Assembly: GCA_964586835.1 (NCBI GenBank)
Contig: CAZPIC010000021.1
Span: 1 to 42,856, forward strand
Reading direction: 5' to 3'
Length of the DNA stretch: 42,856 nucleotides
Source of the DNA: CAZLYF01 sp964586835
Lineage (GTDB): Bacteria; Bacillota; Clostridia; Christensenellales; Aristaeellaceae
The translations under genes were made by a program, and so were the position numbers. Numbering within the stretch: position 1 is the first letter of the stretch; every line of letters starts with the position of its first letter. Below, piece by piece: positions 31,507-41,700 of this stretch. The notes beneath the pieces are model-generated. The model was not told the origin of the DNA. It searched no databases and saw only the letters and a program-made list of their open reading frames with translations.

Positions 31507-32540
31507 CACGCGGACTGCCTTTCTCGCCTTTGTCTGAACAGGATGGCTGTAAAGACAGAGGCGCCGATGAGGGAGGTGATCACCCCAAGGGGCAGTTCCA
31601 TCGGGCTTAAGAGCGTCCGCGCAAGCATGTCGCAGAGCATCAGGAACACCGCCCCAAAGAACGCAGATGCGGGCAGGAGGCGGCGGTGGTTCGGGCCGAA
31701 AAGTAAGCGTACGATGTGGGGCATGACCAGGCCCACAAAGCCAATGGTCCCGCCGATGGCGACCGAAACGCCGATCAGCAGCGAGACAGACACCATGATC
31801 AGCAGCTTGACCCTCCGGACAGGCACGCCGATGTGGTGCGCGTTCTCTTCCCCTATGGCAAAGGCATTGAGTTCGCGGGCGTGCGCGCGCAGGGCTGAGC
31901 CGCAGACGCCCAGCGTGCTCAGCAGCACCAGCGCCTGCCCATACGTGCTTCCCGACAGAGAGCCCAGGGTCCAAAACGTAATCGGCCTGAGCTTCTCGGA
32001 AGAAAAGGCAAGGACAAGGCTGGTCAAACTGCCGGCGAACATGGAAAACACCACCCCGATCAGGATGATCGTATTGGTCGCCAGCGACCCGTCGAGGGAG
32101 TAGGACAGTGCGAGGATGAGGATCATGGACAGAAAGGCAAAGACCACCGAGGAGACAAAGACCCCCACCTGGGGAAGGCCCGGAAGCCCCGCGCCAAAGG
32201 CGATGGCGAGCACGGCGCCCAGAGAAGCGCCAGAACTGACGCCCAGCGTCGACCCGTCCGCCAGCGGGTTTCTAAGGAGGCCTTGCATGGAAGCGCCACA
32301 GAGCGAAAGGGCTGCACCGCTTAAAGCCACGCAGAGAATGCGCGGCAACCGGACGTCCAGGATGATCGCCCGGGCCGGCGTAGGAGGCCCCTCCAGCCCC
32401 AGCGTGGCATCGATGAGCAGCCGCACGATTTGACCAAAGGGGATCGTCACGCTCCCCACGCTCACACACAGCCCCGCCGTCAGCAGCGCCAGCAGCGCGA
32501 AACCGAGCAGCACAGACATCCGGAAGCCCTCTCGCCTCAT
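31506..32540 (-). CDS. btuC: Corrinoid/iron-siderophore-type ABC transporter permease (FecCD family)
   Basis: Membrane permease of 344 residues with about ten hydrophobic segments. Family marks include GSVTIPFGQIVRLL near the N-terminus, PRILCVALSGAALSLCGASMQGLLRNPLADGSTLGVSSGASLGA, and GTIGFVGLVMPHIVRLLFGPNHRRLLPASA, which contains the ATPase-contact region. ATG 32540 (MRREGFRM) is preferred because its positive charges suit the inside N-terminus; ATG 32519 has a slightly better-spaced AGAGGG and is possible. No substrate-binding protein gene (btuF) is adjacent. Confidence 0.84.
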   Translation of the reverse strand: MRREGFRMSVLLGFALLALLTAGLCVSVGSVTIPFGQIVRLLIDATLGLEGPPTPARAIILDVRLPRILCVALSGAALSLCGASMQGLLRNPLADGSTLGVSSGASLGAVLAIAFGAGLPGLPQVGVFVSSVVFAFLSMILILALSYSLDGSLATNTIILIGVVFSMFAGSLTSLVLAFSSEKLRPITFWTLGSLSGSTYGQALVLLSTLGVCGSALRAHARELNAFAIGEENAHHIGVPVRRVKLLIMVSVSLLIGVSVAIGGTIGFVGLVMPHIVRLLFGPNHRRLLPASAFFGAVFLMLCDMLARTLLSPMELPLGVITSLIGASVFTAILFRQRRERQSA

Positions 32541-32578
32541 CGCGCGATGACCTGCCTTTCACCCTTTGCTACAGGCGT

Positions 32579-32607
32579 ATTATATAGAGGGCCTCTCCAG
32601 GCGTCAA
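32579..32607 (-). promoter_or_regulatory. Promoter of btuC-btuD-nrdR
   Basis: On the minus strand TTGACG (32607-32602), 17 bp, TATAAT (32584-32579). The leader to btuC is about 30 nt, too short for a cobalamin riboswitch. Confidence 0.85.
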
Positions 32608-32629
32608 AACCACGGCGAAGCTCCGTTTC

Positions 32630-32658
32630 TTTACTTCTCTCCTGAAGCCGCCTACAAT
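32630..32658 (+). promoter_or_regulatory. Promoter of cobO
   Basis: TTTACT at 32630-32635, 17 bp, TACAAT at 32653-32658. It is divergent from the btuC promoter; the -35 boxes are about 20 bp apart, so one regulator could act on both. Confidence 0.65.
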
Positions 32659-32693
32659 CAGGCGCAGGACGAACCAAAAAGCGGGAGGACGCA

Positions 32694-33224
32694 ATGGAAC
32701 AGCAACACAGGCTCCACCTATACACAGGGGACGGCAAGGGAAAAACCACAGCAGCCATGGGCCTCGCGCTGCGCATGCTGGGGCACGGCGGCACGGTGCT
32801 CATCGCTCAGTTCATGAAGCCGGGGACCTCCGGTGAGCTCAGCACCCTTAAAAAGCTTCCGGGCGTCACCGTCTTTGAGGGTGTTGTAATGGAACGCTTC
32901 ACGTTTGAGATGGACGCCGCCGAGCTGGAGGAAGCCAGGCGGTCCCAGACCGCCCACGCTCGGGACATCGCCGACGGGCTTCGCCGGCTGAAACCCTCAT
33001 TGACCGTGCTGGATGAGCTCGCCGTAGCCATGGACAGCGCCCTGGTGTCCGAGGAGGCGGCGTTCGCGCTGATCGATGAGGCCCTCCGGTGGGGCGAAAC
33101 GGTTGTTACGGGCAGAAACGCGCCCGAGGCGCTGGCTCGGCGAAGCGATTATTACAGCCTGATCCAGCCGCTCAAACACCCTTTTGATACGGGACTTCAG
33201 GCGCGCAGAGGCATCGAGTGGTGA
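32694..33224 (+). CDS. cobO: Cob(I)alamin adenosyltransferase (CobO/BtuR type)
   Basis: Transfers the adenosyl group from ATP to cob(I)alamin or cobinamide, giving coenzyme B12. The 176-residue protein has the P-loop YTGDGKGKTTAA (10-21), the QFMKPG segment, the Asp-Glu pair in LTVLDELAVAMD and VVTGRNAPEAL typical of CobO. The C-terminus KHPFDTGLQARRGIEW is also characteristic. The start follows GGAGG at 5 nt. Its last 228 nt are antisense to the tail of the caspase-like gene. Confidence 0.95.
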   Translation: MEQQHRLHLYTGDGKGKTTAAMGLALRMLGHGGTVLIAQFMKPGTSGELSTLKKLPGVTVFEGVVMERFTFEMDAAELEEARRSQTAHARDIADGLRRLKPSLTVLDELAVAMDSALVSEEAAFALIDEALRWGETVVTGRNAPEALARRSDYYSLIQPLKHPFDTGLQARRGIEW

Positions 33225-34757
33225 CCGACGCACCAGGCTGAAAGGCCCGCTCGTCGCAACGTATTCCTGTTCGCTGGCCCACGCGCGGACAGCGACCCTG
33301 TATTCGCCCTCGGGCGCCTGGTGGCCATAGGCGTCTGTGCCGTCCCAGTACGCGACGCTTCCACCGCCCTTCAGGCGCTGAGGCCGCGTCGCTTCTTCCG
33401 TCTTCAGACGGGACACCCGTGTTCCCTCCCCGTCCAGGATTTCAAGCGTCAACCGGCACGGAAAATCATGGTATACCCTGATTGCCGCCTCTTCCCCGCA
33501 GAGGGGTTCAAAACGCTCCGTCACTTCCACCCCAAGGGCGGGGTCCCCCTGCGCCGGCTGCACGCGGATGAGCGCGCTGGCCTGAGGCACGGTCCCGTCC
33601 CCCTGGGAAACGCTGATAAAGAACAGGACATATCCATAGCTCGTCCCGTCTGCATCCTCAAGGAATAGGCTGCGCCGCTTTCGTCCGGGCGCACTGGCCC
33701 CGTTTCCCTCCGTCTTTTCCGGGATCACCTGCGGGTTTGCAAAATCCCACGCGCCCTCCCTGTCGTAGACCAGGTGGTAAAACACCCTGGCTTCATGGTT
33801 GAGCGTATACGAAAATCCAAGCTCCCTGTCCACGCCCGTGAGCACACCGTCATCAGGCGTGAGATCGGTGACCGTCCTGAGCCCCTGTCCTCCCGGCGCG
33901 GGAGGGCAGCGAAAGAATTCCTCTGTACTGCTGGCCGGATAGATCTGGGGGGTGGATGCCGCGTAGGAACGCAGCAGATAGGCGTGCAGTTCCAGACAGC
34001 TCACCGAACCGTCTTTGTTGCCGTCGGCGCTATAGCCGCTGGCTTCGCTGATGCCGGAAGCGAGCGCTGCTGCAAAGTACCCGCCTCCCTGCAGGGTTTC
34101 TCCGCCCGATGACCATAGAAAGCTGGGCTCGCTTCCCCCCGCGCTCGTCAGGACGATGGTATCGCCCCCCAGGCCGGTAGGCAGGACCCGAACGTCGCTC
34201 ATCCCCTTGCCAATCATGGCGCCACTGTTGCAGGCGTCGGCGATGATGATCTTCTTCCCCGAAACTGCGTCCAAAGCCGCGAACAGGGTTTGGGGCACAA
34301 GCCCGATCTCTTTGGACCCATCGCTCAGGAGCATCCTGAAGGATTCCGGGTCGTTGGCATCCAAAAGGCCGTGCGTGCCGATATAGACCAGGGACAGATC
34401 CCCCTTGACGGCGCCTGCAAACGCCTCCTTGACAAGAGCTAGAAAGGCGTCCTCGTCCGCGATGGCGTTAACCGCCGTGTGAATCGAGAGATACCCTCGC
34501 ACATCGGCGTTGAATGCCTCTGAGAGAAGGCGCACATTGCTTTCTGCAGCAGGATAGGTATCCGGCTGCGACACAAAACGGTCACAACCGATGAGCAGCG
34601 CACGCAGGCGAGGCGCACGCGCCTGCAGAACTCCCGCCCTTGTGGCGGGCGGGAGCAAGAACACCAGAAGAAGGAAGGACGCGGCTGCGCGCAGGAGGCT
34701 GCTTCCCCTCCCGCCCCGCTGTGCCCGAGCGCCTGAATCCATGGCTGATTCTAGCAT
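32997..34757 (-). CDS. Exported caspase-like (C14) protein with EF-hand loop and Ig-like region
   Basis: A 586-residue protein with an N-terminal signal or anchor (SLLRAAASFLLLVFLLPPATRAG, about 19-41). The caspase/metacaspase fold follows: RALLIGCDRF as the first strand, the catalytic His129 in VYIGTHG and Cys176 in IIADACNSGAM. At 245-256 a DxNxDGxVxxxE loop matches an EF-hand or dockerin-type calcium site. The later part is beta-rich, and GGGSVAYWDGTDAYGHQAPEG resembles the FlgD Ig-like fold. The last 76 residues lie antisense to cobO and look low in conservation. Start ATG 34757 follows GGAGGGG at 6 nt. The role is unknown: processing or degradation of extracytoplasmic proteins is possible. 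Confidence 0.8.
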   Translation of the reverse strand: MLESAMDSGARAQRGGRGSSLLRAAASFLLLVFLLPPATRAGVLQARAPRLRALLIGCDRFVSQPDTYPAAESNVRLLSEAFNADVRGYLSIHTAVNAIADEDAFLALVKEAFAGAVKGDLSLVYIGTHGLLDANDPESFRMLLSDGSKEIGLVPQTLFAALDAVSGKKIIIADACNSGAMIGKGMSDVRVLPTGLGGDTIVLTSAGGSEPSFLWSSGGETLQGGGYFAAALASGISEASGYSADGNKDGSVSCLELHAYLLRSYAASTPQIYPASSTEEFFRCPPAPGGQGLRTVTDLTPDDGVLTGVDRELGFSYTLNHEARVFYHLVYDREGAWDFANPQVIPEKTEGNGASAPGRKRRSLFLEDADGTSYGYVLFFISVSQGDGTVPQASALIRVQPAQGDPALGVEVTERFEPLCGEEAAIRVYHDFPCRLTLEILDGEGTRVSRLKTEEATRPQRLKGGGSVAYWDGTDAYGHQAPEGEYRVAVRAWASEQEYVATSGPFSLVRRSPLDASARLKSRIKRVFERLDQAVIIASPSQRLGRVSARNNRFAPPEGLIDQRERRLLGHQGAVHGYGELIQHGQ

Positions 34758-34860
34758 TCCTCACCCCTCCGATCAAACCCGTCACGGGTGTGCTTTCTCC
34801 ACGCCTTTCATCCCATTCGGGGGCAGGAAGCCGGGCGACGGAAAACCAGGCATGTAAATA

Positions 34861-34910
34861 TGAAAAAATTTTCATTGACGTCTCCGGGTTCTTATGATAC
34901 CTTTTATGAT
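34861..34910 (+). promoter_or_regulatory. Candidate rpoB promoter region
   Basis: An A/T-rich patch holds the palindrome TGAAAAAATTTTCA (34861-34874), TTGACG at 34875-34880, and two TATGAT boxes at 34893-34898 and 34905-34910. The spacings from TTGACG (12 and 24 bp) do not fit, so the precise promoter is unclear, but this is the only promoter-like patch before rpoB. The A-tracts could serve as an UP element. Confidence 0.45.
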
Positions 34911-35013
34911 TGCATCGGTATCGACCTGATGCGATGGGAACAGGGGTTTGTACAAGAGGTGATTCCTGTATCGTTTCAGGCGTCCGGGCAGCAATGGAGG
35001 GGTGATAGCGAAC

Positions 35014-38000
35014 ATGATGCATGAAGTCAACATGGGGAAGCGGCGCAAGCGAATGAGCTTCTCGCATATCGACGAGGTTCTGAACATGCCCAATCTGATA
35101 GAGGTCCAGAAAAACTCCTATCAGAGGTTTCTCGACGAGGACTTTCGGGAAGTGCTGGCAGATGTTTCCCCTATTACCGACTACAGCGAGAACCTGGTGC
35201 TCGAGTTTGTTGACTACACGCTTGACAAGACGCCAAAAAACAGCGTCGAACGCTGCAAGGAGCGTGACCTGACCTATGCCGCGCCGCTGAAGGTGTTCGT
35301 CCGCCTGAAGAACAGGGAAACAGGCGAGATCAAGGAAACCGACGTCTTCATGGGTGACTTTCCCCTGATGACCGAACACGGCACTTTCATCATCAATGGG
35401 GCGGAGAGGGTGGTCGTCAGCCAGCTTGTCCGTTCTCCCGGGACCTATTATACCAGGGCGCTCGACAAAGCCGGCAAGCCACTTTTCTCCACGCAGGTGA
35501 TCCCCAACAGGGGTGCCTGGATCGAGTACGAAACCGATTCCAATGACTGCCTGTGGGTGCGCATCGACCGGGCGAGGAAACTGCCGATCACTGTCATTCT
35601 CAGGGCGCTTGGATACGGGACAGACGCGCAGCTGGTCGGCCTGCTGGGCGAGGATGAGCGTCTCCTGGCAACGATCAGCAAATCAGACGAGAACATCAAA
35701 TCGCAGGCGGATGCCCTGCTTGAGATATACAAAAGACAAAAGCCCGGAGAGCCCCCCACCGAAGACGGGGCCCGGATCCTTTTGCACAACCTGTTCTTTG
35801 ATCCCAAGCGCTACGACCTGATGCGCGTCGGCCGCTACAAGTTCAACAAGAAACTCTCCGTCGCCGCAAGGATCACTGGGCAGATCTCCGCAGAGGACAT
35901 CATCCACCCAGACACCGGAGAGATTCTGGCTAAGAAGGGGGAACCCATCGCGGAAGGCGCGGCCATCGACATACAGAACGCAGGCATCAATACGGTCGGC
36001 GTCCTGTGCGGGGATCATGTCCATCTCGTCGTGGGCAACAACTTCGCCGATGCGTCAGCCTACCTTGACTTCGACCCTCGCGAATGCGGCATCCAGGAGA
36101 TGGTTCACCTGCCCACGTTGATGCAGATCCTTGACAGCGCCCAGGGAGAAGACCTACGCCGCGTCATCCAGGAAAACGCGCAGTCACTGGTCCCCAAACA
36201 TATCCTGATCGACGACATCGTAGCCTCTGTGAGCTATCTGCTCGGTCTCCCTCACGGTGTCGGCACCGTGGACGATATCGATCACCTTGGAAATCGCCGC
36301 CTGCGCAGCGTGGGAGAGCTTTTACAAAACCAGGTACGCATCGGCATGTCCAGGCTTGAGCGCGTCGTGCGGGAACGGATGGCCATCCAGGACGCCAACG
36401 ACGTGCGGCCCGGTGACCTGATCAACATCCGGCCGGTGACCGCTGCCATCAAGGAGTTCTTTGGCTCGTCACAGCTGTCTCAGTTTATGGACCAGCCCAA
36501 CCCGCTGGCTGAACTGACGCACAAGAGACGGCTTTCCGCGCTGGGGCCGGGCGGCCTCAACCGCGACCGGGCCGGGATGGAAGTCCGCGACGTCCACTAC
36601 AGCCATTACGGTCGCATCTGCCCGATCGAAACGCCCGAAGGCCCCAACATCGGCCTGATCGGCTCTCTGGCGACCTACGCCCGCATCAACGAGTACGGCT
36701 TCATTGAGGCTACCTATCGCGGGGTCGACCCGGAGACGCACCGGGTGACCGACAGCATCGCCTATATGACGGCGGATGAGGAGGACAAGTACTATATCGC
36801 GCAAGCGATGGAGCCCCTTCACCCCGACGGCAGCTTTGTCAACGACTACGTCACCGTGCGCTGGCGTGAAGAGGTGCTTCGGGTTCAGAGGGATAAGGTG
36901 GACTTCATCGACGTATCTCCCAAACAGCTTGTCTCCGTGGCCACAGCCATGATCCCCTTCCTCGAAAACGACGACGCGAACCGCGCCCTGATGGGGTCCA
37001 ACATGCAGCGTCAGGCCGTTCCCCTGCTGCAGCCGGAGGCCCCCCTCATTGGCACGGGTATGGAATACAAGGCCGCCCACGACTCCGGCGTGGTGCTGTT
37101 GTGCAAGCACACAGGCGTGGTGCACAGCGTCTCCGCCGACCGGATCGTCATCCGCGACAGCCTGGGTGAGCTTCACCCCTACCGGCTGACAAAGTTTGCC
37201 CGTTCCAACCAGAGCACCTGCATCAACCAGCGCCCTCTGGTGAACGAAGGGGACCACGTGGATGCTGGAGACCTGCTGGCCGACGGGGCGAGCACGGACA
37301 TGGGTGAAATCGCCCTGGGCCGCAACATCCTGGTCGGCTTCATGCCCTGGGAAGGATACAACTTTGAGGATGCCATCCTCATCTCGGAACGCTTTGTCAA
37401 AGAGGACGTCTACACCTCCATCCACATTGAAGAGTACGAGTCCGAAGCGCGCGACACCAAACTGGGCGCGGAGGAGATCACCCGGGATATCCCCAATGTC
37501 GGGGATGAGGCCCTCAAGGACCTTGACGAAGAGGGCATCGTGCGCATCGGCGCCGAGGTGCGTTCCGGGGACATCCTGGTGGGAAAGGTGACCCCCAAGG
37601 GGGAGACCGAGCTGACTGCCGAGGAGCGGCTTTTGCGCGCTATCTTTGGCGAAAAGGCCCGCGAGGTGCGCGATACTTCCCTGAAGGTCCCCCATGGTGA
37701 GGGCGGGATCGTCGTCGATGTGAAGGTGTTTACGCGGGACAACAAGGACGAACTCTCCCCCGGCGTCAACCAGATGGTGCGCGTCTATATCGCGCAGAAA
37801 AGAAAGATCAGCGTTGGAGACAAGATGGCCGGACGGCACGGAAACAAGGGCGTGGTGTCCCGCATCCTGCCGCAGGCGGACATGCCCTACCTGCCTGACG
37901 GAACGCCGCTGGACATCGTCTTAAACCCCCTTGGTGTGCCTTCGCGCATGAACCTGGGGCAGATCCTGGAGGTCCACCTGGGCATGGCTGCCAAAGCGCT

Positions 38001-38745
38001 GGGCTGGCACGTGGCCTCCCCTGTGTTTGACGGCGCGACCGAAAAGGACATTGAGGACTGCCTTGTCAAGGCGGGCTTCGATAGTGACGGAAAAACCGTT
38101 CTGTATGACGGACGCACCGGGGATCGCTTTGAAAACCGTGTCACGGTCGGGTACATGTACTACCTGAAGCTGCACCACCTTGTGGATGACAAGATGCATG
38201 CCCGCTCCACCGGTCCCTATTCGTTAGTGACGCAGCAGCCTCTGGGCGGAAAGGCCCAGTTTGGCGGGCAGCGCTTTGGGGAAATGGAGGTATGGGCCCT
38301 TGAAGCCTACGGCGCAGCCAACATGCTTCAGGAGATCCTGACGGTGAAATCAGACGATGTGGTGGGACGCGTCAAGGCCTACGAAGCGATTGTGAAGGGC
38401 AAGTGCATCCCAACCCCTGGCATCCCCGAAAGCTTCAAGGTGCTGATCAAGGAGCTGCAGGCCCTAAGCCTGGACATCAGGGTATGGGGCGGCCAGCGCG
38501 AAGAGATCGTCATCCGCGAGTTTGACGAAGAGGACATGGTGCCGATCGCGCTTAAGCATGAAGGTCTGCATCCCGACGCCCTCATCGCCCAGGCCGAAGA
38601 GATTGATGAAATTGATCTGGATCTTGGAGAGGATGACCTGGCTATCGCTGACGAACTGCCTGAGGGAAGCGACAAGAGCCCGCTCGCCGAAGACCATGAG
38701 GAGGATGACCTGGACCTCGATCTGGACGATGACGAAATTGAATAA
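35014..38745 (+). CDS. rpoB: RNA polymerase beta subunit
   Basis: Catalytic core subunit, 1243 residues. Landmarks include FFGSSQLSQFMDQPNPL and HKRRLSALGPGGLNRDR (rifampicin pocket, with the sensitive-type Asp, His and Ser), CPIETPEGPNIGLIGSLATYARIN, and the C-terminal KMAGRHGNKGVVSRILP and QQPLGGKAQFGGQRFGEMEVWALEAYGAA. The acidic tail (EIDEIDLDLGEDD, DLDLDLDDDE) is common in Bacillota. ATG 35014 is favoured because it is the first ATG after GGAGGGG (34996-35002, 11 nt away); ATG 35017 and 35032 are alternatives. rplJ-rplL, usually just upstream, are not here: the caspase gene diverges instead. Confidence 0.98.
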   Translation: MMHEVNMGKRRKRMSFSHIDEVLNMPNLIEVQKNSYQRFLDEDFREVLADVSPITDYSENLVLEFVDYTLDKTPKNSVERCKERDLTYAAPLKVFVRLKNRETGEIKETDVFMGDFPLMTEHGTFIINGAERVVVSQLVRSPGTYYTRALDKAGKPLFSTQVIPNRGAWIEYETDSNDCLWVRIDRARKLPITVILRALGYGTDAQLVGLLGEDERLLATISKSDENIKSQADALLEIYKRQKPGEPPTEDGARILLHNLFFDPKRYDLMRVGRYKFNKKLSVAARITGQISAEDIIHPDTGEILAKKGEPIAEGAAIDIQNAGINTVGVLCGDHVHLVVGNNFADASAYLDFDPRECGIQEMVHLPTLMQILDSAQGEDLRRVIQENAQSLVPKHILIDDIVASVSYLLGLPHGVGTVDDIDHLGNRRLRSVGELLQNQVRIGMSRLERVVRERMAIQDANDVRPGDLINIRPVTAAIKEFFGSSQLSQFMDQPNPLAELTHKRRLSALGPGGLNRDRAGMEVRDVHYSHYGRICPIETPEGPNIGLIGSLATYARINEYGFIEATYRGVDPETHRVTDSIAYMTADEEDKYYIAQAMEPLHPDGSFVNDYVTVRWREEVLRVQRDKVDFIDVSPKQLVSVATAMIPFLENDDANRALMGSNMQRQAVPLLQPEAPLIGTGMEYKAAHDSGVVLLCKHTGVVHSVSADRIVIRDSLGELHPYRLTKFARSNQSTCINQRPLVNEGDHVDAGDLLADGASTDMGEIALGRNILVGFMPWEGYNFEDAILISERFVKEDVYTSIHIEEYESEARDTKLGAEEITRDIPNVGDEALKDLDEEGIVRIGAEVRSGDILVGKVTPKGETELTAEERLLRAIFGEKAREVRDTSLKVPHGEGGIVVDVKVFTRDNKDELSPGVNQMVRVYIAQKRKISVGDKMAGRHGNKGVVSRILPQADMPYLPDGTPLDIVLNPLGVPSRMNLGQILEVHLGMAAKALGWHVASPVFDGATEKDIEDCLVKAGFDSDGKTVLYDGRTGDRFENRVTVGYMYYLKLHHLVDDKMHARSTGPYSLVTQQPLGGKAQFGGQRFGEMEVWALEAYGAANMLQEILTVKSDDVVGRVKAYEAIVKGKCIPTPGIPESFKVLIKELQALSLDIRVWGGQREEIVIREFDEEDMVPIALKHEGLHPDALIAQAEEIDEIDLDLGEDDLAIADELPEGSDKSPLAEDHEEDDLDLDLDDDEIE

Positions 38746-38766
38746 TGCCGACAAGGAGGGCATCCT

Positions 38767-41700
38767 ATGTTTGAGCTGACCGACCTCGATTCCATCCAGA
38801 TCGGCATGGCCTCGCCTGAAGAAATCCTTGAATGGTCCTACGGCGAAGTGGTAAAGCCGGAGACCATCAATTATCGTACCCTGAAGCCCGAACGCAACGG
38901 GCTTTTCTGTGAGCGTATCTTTGGACCCGTCAAGGACTGGGAATGCAGCTGCGGAAAATACAAACGAATCAAATACCGCGACAAGGAAAAGATCTGCGAC
39001 AAGTGTGGTGTCCAGGTGACCCGCGCCAAGGTACGGCGCGAAAGGATGGGACACATCCAGCTGGCTGCGCCGGTGAGCCATATCTGGTATTTCAAGGGCA
39101 TTCCAAGCCGGATGGGGATCCTGCTGGATATCTCCCCCCGCAGCCTTGAAAAGGTGCTCTACTTCGGTTCCTACATCGTGATCGACCCGGGCAACACCGA
39201 TGTGACCAGGCTTGAGAAATACGCGCTGATCTCAGACAGCGCCTATCGCGCGCTGATGGCAAAACTCCCCGAGGAACGGGGAAGCTTCCGCGCGGGCATC
39301 GGCGCAGAGGCTGTCAAGGAACTGCTGAAAGAGCTGGACCTGGAGAGCCTCAGCCGTCAGCTCAAAGAAGAGATTGCCATCCTGGTCGAAAAGGAGCGGG
39401 ACAGGGAGACAGAGGGGCAAAAGCGCACACACGCCATCAAGCGTCTGGAGGTGGTCGAAGCCTTCCGCACCAGCCGCAACCAGCCTGAGTGGATGATCCT
39501 GGACGTGCTGCCGGTCATCCCCCCCGACCTTCGCCCGATGGTACAGCTGGACGGTGGCCGCTTCGCCACCAGCGATCTGAATGATCTGTACAGGCGAGTC
39601 ATCAACCGCAACAATCGTCTGAAGCGGATGCTTGAGATGGGCACCCCCGACATCATCGTCCGCAACGAAAAACGCATGCTCCAGGAGGCTGTGGACGCCC
39701 TCATCGACAACGGGCGCAGAGGCCGTGCGGTCACCGGCCCCAGCAACAGGCCTTTAAAAAGCCTGTCCGACCTGCTGCGTGGGAAACAGGGTCGGTTCCG
39801 TCAGAACCTCCTGGGCAAGCGCGTCGACTATTCCGGTCGCTCGGTCATCGTGGTTGGCCCTGAGCTTAAGCTCCATCAGTGTGGGCTGCCCAAGGAGATG
39901 GCCCTCGAGCTGTTCAAGCCCTTCGTGATGGAGCAGCTTGTTCGGCTGGGGATCTCAAACAACGTCAAGTCCGCCAAGCGCGCCGTGGAGAAGGTAAGGC
40001 CCGAGGTATGGGACATCCTTGAAAACGTGATCAAGGAGCACCCGGTGTTGCTCAACAGGGCGCCCACGCTGCACCGCCTGGGCATCCAGGCCTTTGAGCC
40101 CGTGCTGGTCGAGGGCAAAGCCATCCAGCTGCACCCGCTGGCCTGCACGGCGTACAACGCGGACTTCGACGGAGACCAGATGGCCGTGCATGTCCCGCTA
40201 TCGGCGGAAGCCCAGGCGGAAGCGCGCTTTCTGATGCTAGCGGCGAACAACATCCTGAAGCCTCAGGATGGAAAGCCAGTGATCTCCCCCACCCAGGACA
40301 TGGTCATTGGCTGCCACTACCTGACCACAACCTATCCTGAGGGCAGAGGGAGCGGAAGGGTGTTCAGCTCCCAGGAAGAAGCCCTCATGGCCTATGACGC
40401 CGGGGAAATCCAGCTGCAGTCCCCCATCCGGGTTCGCGTCCGGCGTGAGTTCCAGGGCGAACAGGAAAGCAGGATGATCGACTGTACCCTGGGCTTGCTG
40501 ATTTTCAATGAAGCGATCCCCCAGAACCTGGGATTCCAGCCGCGCGAGACCCTCGACGACATGTTCCAGCTGGAGATTAACCGGGAGGTCGTCAAGAAGG
40601 ACCTGGGACGCATTGTGGAAAGGTGCTTTCATACCCATGGGGTCAGCGTATGCGCCAAGGTTCTGGACGACATCAAGCATCTGGGATACAGATACTCCAC
40701 CAAAGGCGCCATCACCGTATCCATTGCCGACATCAAGGTCCCTCCGGAAAAGAAGGAGTGGCTGAAAGAAGCAGACGAATCCATCGCCAAGATCGACGCG
40801 AAGTTCCGCCGTGGCCTGATGAGCGAGGACGAGCGCTATCAGTCCGTCATCGGCGTATGGAACGACATGACCGGCCGGCTCAAGCGCAGGGTCATGGACA
40901 AGGACGTGCTTGACAAGCGAAACCCCATCTACATGATGACCAACTCCGGCGCCCGGGGATCCGTTGGCCAGGTTGCCCAGCTTGCAGGCATGCGCGGGCT
41001 GATGGCCTCCCCTTCGGGCAAGGCCATCGAGCTGCCGATTCGGGCAAACTTCCGGGAAGGGCTGAGCGTCCTCGAGTTTTTCATGTCTTCTCACGGAAGC
41101 CGAAAATCCCTGGCTGACACGGCCCTGCGGACGGCTGATTCCGGCTACCTGACACGGCGGCTGGTGGACGTGTCCCAGGAGGTTATCATCAGGGAGATCG
41201 ACTGCTTTGAGAACCGCGGGGAGAGGATCCGCGGCATCACGGTGGAACCCATCGGCGAAATTGAACCGCTTGAGCGCCGCATTACAGGGCGCCTGGCGGC
41301 AGAGGATGTCTATCATCCCCAGACGGGCGAAATGCTCTGCCATATCAACGACATGATCAACCCGGACCTGGCCAGGCGGATCTCCGAATCCGGGATTTCA
41401 AAAATGCAGGTCCGCAGCGTGCTGACCTGCCGCTGTCAAAACGGCGTGTGCTCCCGCTGCTACGGTACAAACCTCGCCCACGGCGGCCCGGTGGATATCG
41501 GTGAAGCAGTGGGCATCATCGCCGCACAGTCCATCGGTGAGCCGGGCACGCAGCTGACGATGCGCACCTTCCATACGGGCGGCGTGGCAAGCGTGGAGGA
41601 TATCACGCAGGGCCTTCCCAGGGTCGAGGAGCTGTTTGAGGCAAGGAAGCCCAAGCGGGAGGCGACCCTGGCAGAAATCAACGGGACGGTCTCCATCAGC

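Noticed and set aside
31507..31974. N-terminal extension of btuD
   Set aside because: This part of the frame lies inside the permease gene; the ATPase begins at the ATG overlapping the permease stop.
32541..32693. Cobalamin riboswitch between btuC and cobO
   Set aside because: The gap is about 150 nt, holds two promoters and lacks the conserved B12-box; leaders on both sides are too short.
36469..37839. Long antisense frame inside rpoB
   Set aside because: It mirrors rpoB codon usage on the other strand; rpoB is certain here.
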